NCBI GenBank assembly: GCA_019973155.2
Contig: BPQB01000039.1
Coordinates: 124,001-188,000 of the forward strand
DNA from: Phanerochaete sordida
Taxonomy: Eukaryota > Basidiomycota > Agaricomycetes > Polyporales > Phanerochaetaceae
Length of the DNA stretch: 64,000 nucleotides
Direction of reading: 5' to 3'
The position numbers and the translations under genes were made by a program. Of this stretch, positions 55,609-64,000 are shown in pieces; the stretch's first letter is position 1, and the number at the start of each line of letters is the position of its first letter. The notes below the pieces were generated by a model. That model searched no databases. It was given only the letters and a program-made list of their open reading frames with translations, and was not told where the DNA came from.

Positions 55609-56085
55609 CTCGAGGTACATCTCTGATGGCGCCCTGCGGGCTTAGGTACTTGATACACTATCTCTCAATATAATCACTGACTGTCGATCGAACATAAGCC
55701 ACTTGTACCTCTGTGCAACGTTTGCAAGTCTTAGATCGCAGTAAAGCCGTTTGCTGGACTTGACCTTGTTCCTGCGCCCAGCAGGGCCATTATTACTCGC
55801 AGATGTACTAATCGGCACGCCAGAAAACACAGCACATCCGCAAGGATATTCTAGGCGTACACACAACATGACAGAGCTACAGACAGTACAGTACAACAAC
55901 AGACTCCAAGCATGCCACGAAACCACAGCAAGACCGAACGAGACGAGTACGACATCCAACGCTCCAGAACCCAGACACAACACGAGACCCATCCAGGACG
56001 CAAAGCAACCACAAGACAGACAAACACAAAACAGAACAAAGCAGAAAAGCACACAGCGACCCAGCCCCAACCCCAAGACCCAGCC
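55609..56085. other. Intergenic region between CC7 and CC8 3-prime ends
   Basis: Both neighbours end here. The A-rich plus strand at 55890-56080 is free of stops in one frame but low in complexity and matches nothing; I do not call it a gene. Confidence 0.45.
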
Positions 56086-59000
56086 CTACTCCCTCCTCAC
56101 CCCCTTCCCCCGCCCACCCTCCGCCCCACCCTCCGCAGCCCGCTTCACGCTGCCACGGCCGCGCATCGGCACCGCGCTCAGCTCGTCGCTCCTCTCATCC
56201 TCCATGCGCCCGTCGCTGTCCTGGTTCGTGCGTCGGAACGCCGGCGGGCCTCTTGAGCCCATGCGCGATCTCCCGCGCGAGCGTGCTCTCGTGCTGGCAG
56301 CGCGCGACCGCGAACGCGGCGGGCGCGACGGCGAGCGCGGCCTCTCCACCTTTGGTAGATCCGCAGGCCGGTCAGCGAGTGCGCCTGCTGGCGCGCCTGC
56401 CCGCGGCGGGCGCGGCCGCGGGTCGCGCGTGCGTTCGCCGCCGGCGTGGAACGGGCTGCGCGGGCGCGACCACGGGCGTGGCGGCGGGCGCGGCGAGGGC
56501 GAGCGGCGCGTCCACGAGCGTTCGCGTGAGGCGGGGCGTGGGGTGCGCGAACGGCTTCTGCGTGGCGGGCTGCAGCTGCGGGGGCGCGACCAGGCACGCG
56601 AAGGCGGCGACCGTGAGCGGCGAGGTCTGCCTGGCGGGCTGCGGCTGCGCGGGCGCGGCGTGCGGGACCAGGCGCGCGAAGGCGGTGTTCGCGAGCGGCG
56701 TGGGCGCGACCAGGCGCGGGGCGGAGAGCGCGTTCGCAGGCGTCCTCTGCCTGGTGGGGTACGCGGGCGGGACCAGGCGCGCATGGGCGACCTCGAACGC
56801 CCGCGCCCTCTGTCCAGTGACCGCGACCGCCTCCTGTCGATCGACGCGCCGCGGCGGAACGGGCTCCGCGCGCGGAACCAGGCGCGCGGCGGCGGACTGC
56901 GCGACCTCTCCCGTCCTCTGTCCAGCGACCGCGAACGCCTCCTGTCGGTCGACGCGCCGCGGCGGAACGGGCTGCGCTCTCGGGTCCGCGCGTGGAGCGC
57001 GTCGGCGAGCGGCCGGTTGAAGCCCTCCCAGACGAGCTCGAGCGCGTGCACGCGGGGCGTGCCCGCCGCGGCGGCGCCGCTGGGGTAGGCTTCGCGGAGG
57101 AGGGCGTCCTGCGTCTGTACGCGTGTCAGCGCGCGAGCTTGTGAGGAGCGGAAGAGCAGGAAGGGAGAGAGGGGAAGAGAGAAGGACGCACCTCTTCGCC
57201 CAACGCACGCACCTCCGCGGGCGCGAGCTCGACGACGCGCACGCCACGGAAGGTACCGACGTAGCACACGCCGGCGGGTGTGTATGCGAAGATCTCGCGG
57301 GCGGCGTGCAGGTGGCGCGTGAGTTCGGGGTTTGGCGTGCCGGGCTGGTGCTCGGGCGGTGCGCTTTCTGTCGGCGGGCTAGAATCGACCGACGTGCTGG
57401 GCTCGATAGGCTGAGAGGGCGCACCTGGCGCCGTCGAGGCCGAGGGCGCATCCGCCCCGCACAGCGCCGGCGCGAGGAGCCGCGCGACGCCCTCGGCGGC
57501 GGGGAAGAGCAGGCGATGCGGCGCGTCAACGACCGCGCCGGCGCTGTTCGGGGCGAGTGCGAGCGGTGAGTTCGTGGAGGACACAGGGCGCGAAGGCAGG
57601 GGCTTACAGGTGTTTCCTGGCGTGCTGCGACGCAGCCGTTAGGATGGGATCTACGGGGGTGGGAGGGAGGGGACGTACGTCAGGCAGCTCGAACGGCGCG
57701 CCAGCCTCGCCTGCCGGAAAGCAGGGGCGCGCGAGCACCCGGGCGACGTAGCTCCGCCACTGCGCGGAGCCCTGCGGACACTGTCCAGGTCAGCCTCCAC
57801 GACGATGCGCGCGGGGACTCACCTCGGGCGCGGAGCTGGACACGGGTGGGATGTTCGGTGGCGCCAAGGCGCGAGGTTCTGCCTCGGGCGTCGCGGTCGG
57901 CGGCGGCGTCGGCAGCGCGCTTTGCGGGCGCGCAGGCAGCGGCGCGTTTTGTGTGGGGGGCGTGGGCGGCGGCGCACTGGGCGCGTTCGGCATGGGAGGC
58001 GTGGGTAGAGGCGTGGGTGAGAGGGTAGGGGAGGTGTCGATTTGCATCGCGTTTGGGTTGGACGTCGCCTGATGCAAGGAGCCGGGCCTGTGAACGGTCG
58101 TTGTATTGGGGTGAGGGAGATGACGCACCAGGGCCTTGTACTTCTGGTATTTGGCTTTGTACAGCTCGAGGTCCCGTCGAAGTTCGAAATTCTGCAGGCG
58201 TTGCGTCAGCATTATCCAAAACACACGACACGCCGCGCACCGTCCGCCCCAGCAGTTCTTTCTCCGAGTGCCATAGCTGCTGCATGCCCTCGGCCCGCGC
58301 GCGCTGCTCGTCCAGGGCCTTGCGAGCGTGTTTGAGGTCGTGCTCGAGCTCGTCAACGCAGCACTGCAACGTATCATATTCCAACTCCTTGTTCTGCGCG
58401 GCGTCTTCGAGCGCGGCGATGTGGCGCTCGTGCGCGGCGATGGTCGCGGCGTGGGTGTGCTGGTGCTGGGCGAGGTCGAGAATGCGTTGTTCGAGCTGGG
58501 ATTGGGTTTCGAGGAGCGCGGAGCGGGACTGGGATGGGGGCGCGTCAGGGTTTGGGTGGGGAGGACGGCGCGGGTGTGCGCACCTTGCAGCCCGGTGGGC
58601 ACTCCGTCGATGGGCTTCCGCTGGCCGAGCGCGACTTGCCATGCGCGTCTTCTCCATCCACAGTCCTGGCGACAAGGGCTTTGAGGTCTGTGTTGTCGCC
58701 CAGGATACGTTTGTTGATCTAGAATGCGACTGGTTAGTCCATGTGTATGGAGGACAACACGGAGGGGCGCTCACGTCACGTTCACGTTCCAGTTCGCTAC
58801 GGAGTGACTTGAAAAGTCATCAGGATGCGCACCGCACGACTGTGCAGGGTGTGCTCACGATAAGCTCGTCATTCTGCGTCCCCTCAAACTGCTCCCCGCC
58901 CGCCCCGCTTCGCACCCCTTCCAAACGCGCGACAGTCGCCCGGAGCGCCTCATTGTCCTGCAAAGCGCGTCAGCCGCAAGTCCGCACACGCAGCGTCCAC

Positions 59001-59109
59001 ATACCTGCCGCGTCTGCTCGAGCTCCAGCGCCGTCCGGCGCTGCTTCTCGTTCATCATCCTGAGCAGCTCGAACGCCATCTCGGGGTTGTCCTTCACGAG
59101 CTCGTCCAT
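56086..59109 (-). CDS. CC8: coiled-coil protein with DUF6697-like core and RS-rich tail
   Basis: The ATG at 59109 gives MDELVKDNPEMAFELLRMMN and LELEQTRQ, the family signature. A coiled coil follows (about 58560-58260; for example SQLEQRILDLAQHQHTHAAT), closed by NFELRRDLELYKAKYQKYKA. A Pro/Thr-rich linker runs to about 57830. The core has VDAPHRLLF, AAREIFAYTPAGVCYVGTF (about 57310-57250), then after an intron LLREAYPSG and LVWEGFNRPLADALH. After the core comes a tail of about 270 residues dominated by RS, SR and RSRSP (57000-56200), including a repeat of 36 residues (108 bases at 56828 and 56936) with RRSRSLDRGRERSRSPP. The end, VKRAAEGGAEGGRGKGVRRE, matches the basic C-terminus of the family. 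RS domains are known in splicing factors and nuclear-speckle proteins; a role in RNA processing is inference. Confidence 0.75.
56828..57010 (-). repeat. 108-base minisatellite in the CC8 tail
   Basis: The block CGCCTCCTGTCG starts at 56828 and again at 56936, a period of 108 bases, or 36 codons. The encoded unit is RSPFRRGAS followed by DRRRSRSLDRGR and RSRSP. Weaker copies continue to about 56450. It explains growth of the RS tail by in-frame repeat expansion. Confidence 0.75.
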
Positions 59110-59396
59110 GGCGGCCTCGACGCGCTGACGCAGCGCAGAGTGCGCGTCGAATGGGCAGTGAAGACGGGGAGAGAGGGAGAGCGCGGGAGGATGTGGCGGA
59201 GGCGGTGGACGCGTGGGGAGCGAATCCGAATACCCCGATCGGGCGGGAGTATCTGGCTAAACCCGATACGGGCACGCCATTGTGGCGTTCGGCAGCGCCC
59301 GCCCCCAGCCGATCCGCCTCCGCGCGCGCTTGGCGATTCACTCCCACGTCCGTCTGCGCTCCTCGGGTGCACTCCCGCTTTGGCGGCGCTTCTGCG
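59110..59396. promoter_or_regulatory. Divergent region between CC8 and CC9 remnant
   Basis: This is the upstream region of CC8. The opposite direction leads into CC9, which lacks a start codon at the expected place. No TATA box is obvious in the GC-rich sequence. Confidence 0.35.
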
Positions 59397-60450
59397 CTCA
59401 GCTCGGGCCTGCTTGAAAGAACGATATCCCGAAGTGGCGCCGCAGCTCGTCGAGACGCTCAACAGGAGGTTAAGAGACACGTGGGAGACCCTGGAGGAGA
59501 CACGGAATATTGTGCGCATTATTATCCGGGCTGGAGTGCCCCTTCTTGACGCATGCAGCAAGGAAACGATGTGCTCCGCGCGGAGGTCGTTCGACTGGAC
59601 AGCAGCCCGGCGTCCGGCAGCAACGGCGGGACGACATCTCGAGATACGCTGTAGCTATCCCTCTGATATCCTTCTCGATTTGGTGCTTACTTTGTGTGGG
59701 ATATTCGCGAAGGACTCCGGCACGCACGCGAAGTGTGCATCACGTCGTGGCCGCAGTCGCATGCGTCACCTGACAACCGCAAATCGCTCTGCAGGCGAAC
59801 AGCAGATTGAAGGGCGAGGTCGCCGAGTTCAAGGCAATCATGACCAATCTTGGGGGGCGGGGTGGCGGCGCAGCAGGCTCACACGCCCGCAACGGAAGGC
59901 TCGAATGTGCGGAAGCGACCTGCCCGGGTGCATCACCGAGTGTCAAACTGCTGCTCGTGCCCTCTGTGTCTCCACTGTACACGCGCGCCTGGATCTTCAA
60001 GACGTCCAAACCGACCTGTCCGATGCACGTACGCACCTCGCGCAGGAAATGCGCGCGAGCCACGAGCGGCGCCAGCGCGTCACCAGGAGCTGGCCCAATG
60101 CACAGGGACATACGACCATCTGAAACGGCATGCTGAGCATCTCGAAGACGCTTTGAGGGCGAAGGCCCGCAGCTGCGACTCACTGCAGACTCGGCTGGAC
60201 GAGGCACGGGATAGACTCGCGACGACGGACCGTGACGCGTACGAGAATGAAGGAGTACGCCGCTGACCCCGCGCGCAGCACGTCCGCGAGCGCATGTGCA
60301 TTGTGCGCCCCGTCCTCTCACCCAGCACTGACCCGCCCCCAGCGCGCCCGGCAGTGCGGCGTTCTGCTGCCCGCACCGCATTGTCTTCTCCGCGGGCGCC
60401 GGGCTCGGGGGAGTATGGACGAAGTTGGCCTTCGACGACCAGCCTGTACG
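59397..60450 (+). pseudogene. CC9: decayed, truncated coiled-coil family member
   Basis: The plus strand at about 59405 reads RYPEVAPQLVETLNRRLRDT and LEETRN, clearly the family N-terminal signature, but no ATG precedes it at the family position. Further pieces match in order: GNDVLRAEVVRLDSS (about 59563), ANSRLKGEVAEFKA (about 59798), then coiled-coil stretches to about 60250, and the start of the core AFCCPHRIVFSAG (about 60360). The core then stops, with no GIxYIGTY or LALRFV block. The next readable sequence belongs to an F-box family fragment at about 60514. An upstream in-frame ATG at 59140 would need to lie in the CC8 promoter, so a working gene is unlikely. Confidence 0.65.
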
Positions 60451-60513
60451 TACCTAGCTCACATCGCGTTAGTGCTGCTGATCAGGGTGCCCCGTACCTT
60501 GAATCTGTAGGTG

Positions 60514-61476
60514 CTCGCCAGGGCGCCGAGTAATCCCGAGGACTGGCCAAGGCTGGTGTCGTACTCAGGACGAATCTGCGCTCTCACCGCGGAAGGGGGA
60601 ACGCCTTGGCGCGCAGATTTTTTTGAAAATGATTCAGCACCACCTTCCTCGCGATATCGAGCTGTTCCCGCACCTGCGGTCGTTGCGGCTTATTCGTAAT
60701 GAAGCCAACTCCGAGTTCTTCCTTGCGTTATCCCTCATCCTCCCTCCGATGCTCCAATCGGTAGCAATCCAAGCTATCTCCACAGATTGCGCTATCGCTT
60801 CCCTCAGCCACATGCGATTTCGCTGCAGCCTACTTGAGGAGCTGTGCATCACGGACGCCCTCGGGATGTTACCCATGACCGATCACTTCGTTTGTCTACG
60901 TTCCCTCCCATACGACAGTCCGAGCGGCGTTTCTGATTTTCATGTGGTACACCCGCTCTCTCGCATACCTCACCTACGCAAGTTACGAATTAACAGCCGC
61001 GCACGTTGCGCTTCGTTTGCAAGCCCTGGTACGCCGAGAGTTCCTCCCAGAGATGTTCCGTACCCGTCGTGTCCATTCTCGCGTCGTTTCCGGCTAGCTC
61101 CTCAGATCTGCAAAAGCTGCGCACCGACGTCGTGTCGACGCTGCCGAGCAGCGCCAGCGCCGAGCGGCGCGCGACGCCGCTGCGCGTGCAGCTTTGCTCC
61201 GCGTCCTACTTGGGCAGCACACCGGACCACGCATACGAGCTCGCCGAGTGCATTTCCGACGTCTACCCCGCCCTCGAATTGACGTGCGAAGGCTCCCCCA
61301 GCAGCACGCGATGGCAGAGGTACGGTGCGCAGCGGGCGGAAGTCATGCGTCTCATCCGGCGGATCGGTCGAATCAGGGCCGCGGAGAGGCGAAGGGTCGA
61401 GAGGGAGGTGTTGGAGGCTGTCGAGGATATATCATCCGGTTTTGGAACAGAATCAAAGGCTGCTGCAATAGTTTGA
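60514..61476 (+). pseudogene. FB1: decayed F-box/LRR-like gene lacking its F-box
   Basis: Pieces align in order with FB2: NPEDWPRLVSYSGRICAL, then FPHLRSLRLIRNEANSEFFL and CITDALGMLPMTDHFVCLRS, and the C-terminal part YELAECISDVYPALELTCEG followed by RRIGRIRAAERRRVEREVLE. The reading frame changes near a run of seven T at 60618-60624 and again near 61000, and the F-box exon is missing. The fragment starts directly after the broken CC9 core. A functional product is unlikely, although short introns at the frame changes cannot be ruled out. Confidence 0.65.
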
Positions 61477-61773
61477 TGGTCGTTGGGGGCCGTACTGGCG
61501 TGTATGAAACCCGCGAGAAGCGAGTAGTACGCAAACGGGAACCGAGGACGCGCTATTTTGGCGCCTGCCCTAAACTGCGATTTTCTCGCCCGAAACACCT
61601 TTTTCTCCTCTCATTCTGACATCTTCTACATGCTCCGAAGGTTTGACGGCTTTCGAAACGCTGAGAAAGCGAAATGCAAGTTCCTCAAACTTCTGTTGAG
61701 GAATTTTACTGAAGTTGTGCTCAATTTCGGACTGTCAAACAGAGTCACTCCAAACCTACACCCGAGCGGCATC

Positions 61774-63398
61774 ATGCACAAAGTGTTTTCTCTTGGCGAT
61801 GTTGTATGCGAGATTGTCGCGTACCTCGAAAAAGCTGCCCTGATATCCTTCAGCCAGACATGCAGGACGTTGAGCAGCTCCGCGCTGGACGCTCTATGGT
61901 GCGAGATGACCTCCCTGGATCCTTTGTATCAGACCCTGCCGAACGGCGTATGGACAAAGGATGATGAAGGAAAACTCGTGAGCTGACAATTTGACTTGAT
62001 ATCTACTGACTCAAGCTTGGTTAGATATTGGGGCCAAGCACTCCCACCACGTCCAAGGACTGGGAACGCTTCTTGACGTATGCCCGTCGTATCCGGGGAC
62101 TCTCATTCGCGGACGACACTTCGGAGCTCCGACCAGATTTTCTCACATTGATGACACTTTATCTACCGTCGCTACCCGCTCTACCGCGCCTCCGGTCGTT
62201 ACGCATCAGTCGCGCATATCCTGACACGGAGCTTGTGCTCTGTTTGACCACACTCGCCCATCCCGGACTCCATACTTTGAACATTGCATCAACCTCCTCA
62301 GCAGTCGTTGTTGCCATACTATCGCATGTGCAATACCGCTGTCCCGACATTCGCAACCTCTCGATCAGCAAAGCGAGCGGACTGCTTCCTCTGGTATCCC
62401 GCTTCACTCGCCTTCAAAAGCTGGTCCTCGACGATCCCGAAAGTGAACTGGACATGCATACACTCAGCGCTCTAGCCTGCTTCCCGTATCTGCGTCACCT
62501 GTCTGTGACCAGCCGCTTCACCTCTGAGACGTTTTCGATTGTCGGCAAAGACAATTTCAAGGACGAAGAGCGGTTTTTTCCTAGCCTTGAAGAGCTTCTC
62601 CTCGGGAACGTGACTGGCGTCCTGGCTCTCGCAAATCTCCTCTCCCTCATTCCACCAACCGCGCTTCGAACCATCTCGGTGACATACAGCCTCTCTCAGC
62701 ATCCCGCGAAGGAGCTACGCCGTCTCGCAGAGAACATAGCCCTGCACCCCCATATCTGCGTGCTGTCCCTTCGCAGCCGGGAACCCACAGTAGACGCAGT
62801 TAAGGCCACCGACATTTCAATTCTGCAAAACCTGAAGGGTTTGAGAGCAGTTTACCTCGACGACGTGCTTTCGTTCACCACTGCGGAGTGCGGCATCTTC
62901 GGCTTAGTGCAACATTGGCCAGACGTGCGGACCGTGCATATCGACTGCACCGCTTGGCGAGAGGGCGGCTGGGGAGAGTGCAGGGTTTTCTCCCTCGGGA
63001 TCCTCGGCGACATCCTGTACAAGTGCCCGCGGCTTGAACAATTCCACGCCGCGATGAGGGCAGTCGATCTGCCTGCACGAGCTCCTTCTCGGGTCCGCCA
63101 ACGCTACCAAGGACCCCTTCGCCTTTCCGTCGACATCACGAGCTCGTCTTTCGATCTTGAGCCATATGACGTAGCGGAATCGCTCACCAGTATACGCCCC
63201 GGCATCGAGATTATCTGCGATGGAGACGCTCTCTTCGTCGAAGAGTGGCGCAATAAATGGATTGAGGTCAACAAATGGGCGGGTCGAATAAACGCAACGC
63301 GGGCTGCAGAGAGGGAAGGGATAGAATCGGAACTGTTGGAGGTTATCGGGCCAGAGGCGGAGGCGCAGATCGTGGCCGATGCGGAAGATTTGTCTTGA
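61774..63398 (+). CDS. FB2: F-box/LRR-like protein
   Basis: The ATG at 61774 begins MHKVFSLGDVVCEIVAYLEK, an F-box type motif that continues SFSQTCRTLSSSALDALWCE. Fungal F-box proteins usually bind Skp1 and select substrates for SCF ubiquitin ligases. An intron with GTGAGC at about 61978 and TTAG at 62025 leads to exon 2, which holds Leu-rich segments (for example LPRLRSLRISRAYPDTELVL and LRHLSVTSRFTSETF) spaced like irregular LRRs, as in many basidiomycete F-box proteins. It ends in a charged helical stretch before the stop at 63396-63398. The open frame continues upstream to 61558, but the ATG at 61774 aligns with FB3 (MHKALHVRDIVLDIVAH) and is preferred. Confidence 0.85.
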
Positions 63399-63827
63399 GC
63401 ATAGTTCTCCTGGTACGTCGCCTCCCTCAGTCGTTTCCCTACGCATTGCTAACTACAAACACGTGTAGAGCCGTGGCCGTGGCGTCTTCAACGCCTCAGG
63501 ATATGCACATACGCATCCTATTCAAGTAATTTATCCCGGTCGCGGCGGCCCACCGACGACTGCCATGCCGATGAGTGGCCTTTCATTCTTGAGAAGCACT
63601 GCAGCCCTGAGTAAACAATATATCTTGTCGTCCGTGGCTGTGCGAGATTCGGTCCCTTATCGCTGATATTCTTCTTGAGGATGACGCGAAGCGCGGCAAC
63701 ACCTCGCCATGCACGTAGTCGCGCGGACGACACGAGGTTGTCCCCCTCCTCCCTCGACACATTCATACACCTCACCACCCTCGACACCGCATACCCCGAT
63801 ACTGAGCAATCTCCCTGGCAGCACGTC
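63399..63827. other. Spacer between FB2 and FB3
   Basis: This contains the FB2 3-prime flank and FB3 upstream region. No coding sequence is recognised, although the FB3 frame is open back to an ATG at 63680. Confidence 0.45.
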
Positions 63828-64000
63828 ATGCACAAGGCACTCCACGTCCGCGACATAGTGCTGGACATCGTGGCACACGTGCCGAAAGGCTCACTCGTCG
63901 CTCTCGCGCGTACTTCTAAGGCTCTAAGCGAGCCCGCATTGGATGGTATATGGCGGGAGATGGGCTCGCTGGACCCCGTGTACCAGACTCTACCCGCTGG
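63828..64000 (+). CDS. FB3: F-box protein, cut by window end
   Basis: The ATG at 63828 begins MHKALHVRDIVLDIVAHVPK, then LARTSKALSEPALDGIWREM and GSLDPVYQTLPAG, closely matching FB2. Only the F-box exon is in the window; the LRR part should follow beyond 64000. An ATG at 63680 is in frame, but the later ATG matches the FB2 start. It is the third F-box family copy in tandem. Confidence 0.8.
   Translation, partial: MHKALHVRDIVLDIVAHVPKGSLVALARTSKALSEPALDGIWREMGSLDPVYQTLPA

Noticed and set aside
55751..57088. Plus-strand frame of 445 codons opposite CC8
   Set aside because: It is the complement of the RS-rich tail plus an A-rich spacer. The minus strand continues directly from a recognisable family core, which the plus strand lacks.
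1..64000. Retrotransposon or transposase genes, CRISPR arrays, rRNA
   Set aside because: I looked for reverse transcriptase, integrase and DDE-type motifs, regular spacers and rRNA and saw none. The only mobile-element signal is short non-coding repeats.

Overview
The window reads as nuclear DNA of a basidiomycete fungus, most likely a wood-decay Agaricomycete of polypore type. It is GC-rich, the genes are cut by many short GT-AG introns of roughly 50-65 bases, TATA boxes sit about 40-60 bases before start codons, and every recognisable family is typical of Agaricomycetes. No bacterial operon, rRNA or CRISPR array is visible. The species assignment is inference.

The locus is an accessory region built almost entirely from four expanded families. 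(1) CC family: eight genes (CC1-CC8) plus one remnant (CC9) encoding an N-terminal helix signature, a coiled coil, a Pro/Ser linker, a conserved C-terminal core and a basic tail. From memory the core matches an uncharacterised fungal family that databases call DUF6697; that name is unverified. (2) AP family: seven membrane-anchored A1 (pepsin-like) aspartic proteases (AP1-AP7) with signal peptide, both catalytic Asp motifs, one C-terminal transmembrane helix and a short cytosolic tail. (3) WR family: three genes (WR1-WR3) with an uncharacterised Agaricomycete N-terminal domain joined by several small exons to a WD40 propeller, plus several remnants. (4) FB family: F-box/leucine-rich-repeat-like proteins at the right end (one intact, one decayed, one cut by the window edge).

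Layout: 1-12.7 kb holds two CC+/AP- tail-to-tail pairs (CC1/AP1, CC2/AP2). 13.3-26.3 kb is a minus-strand array AP3-AP6; AP5 and AP6 lie in a direct segmental duplication whose AP6 copy carries a 175-bp MITE-like insertion with an empty paralogous site. 27.3-36.4 kb holds CC3, CC4 and CC5 on the minus strand with WR remnants. 37.8-43.5 kb holds AP7 (+) convergent with WR1 (-). 44.1-48.3 kb is an inverted copy of 29.7-33.8 kb and carries CC6 and a WR remnant. WR2 and WR3 follow in tandem (48.1-53.9 kb), then CC7 (+), CC8 (-), CC9 (remnant, +) and the FB genes.

How the genes might work together is inference only. Secreted or vacuolar membrane-tethered proteases, coiled-coil proteins with nuclear-type basic tails (two of them with RS-rich tails), WD40 scaffolds and F-box adaptors repeatedly sit together and have been duplicated together. 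That fits a fast-evolving self/non-self, stress or nutrient-adaptation locus, but the sequence alone does not prove a shared pathway. Exon boundaries were read by eye and are approximate unless stated.
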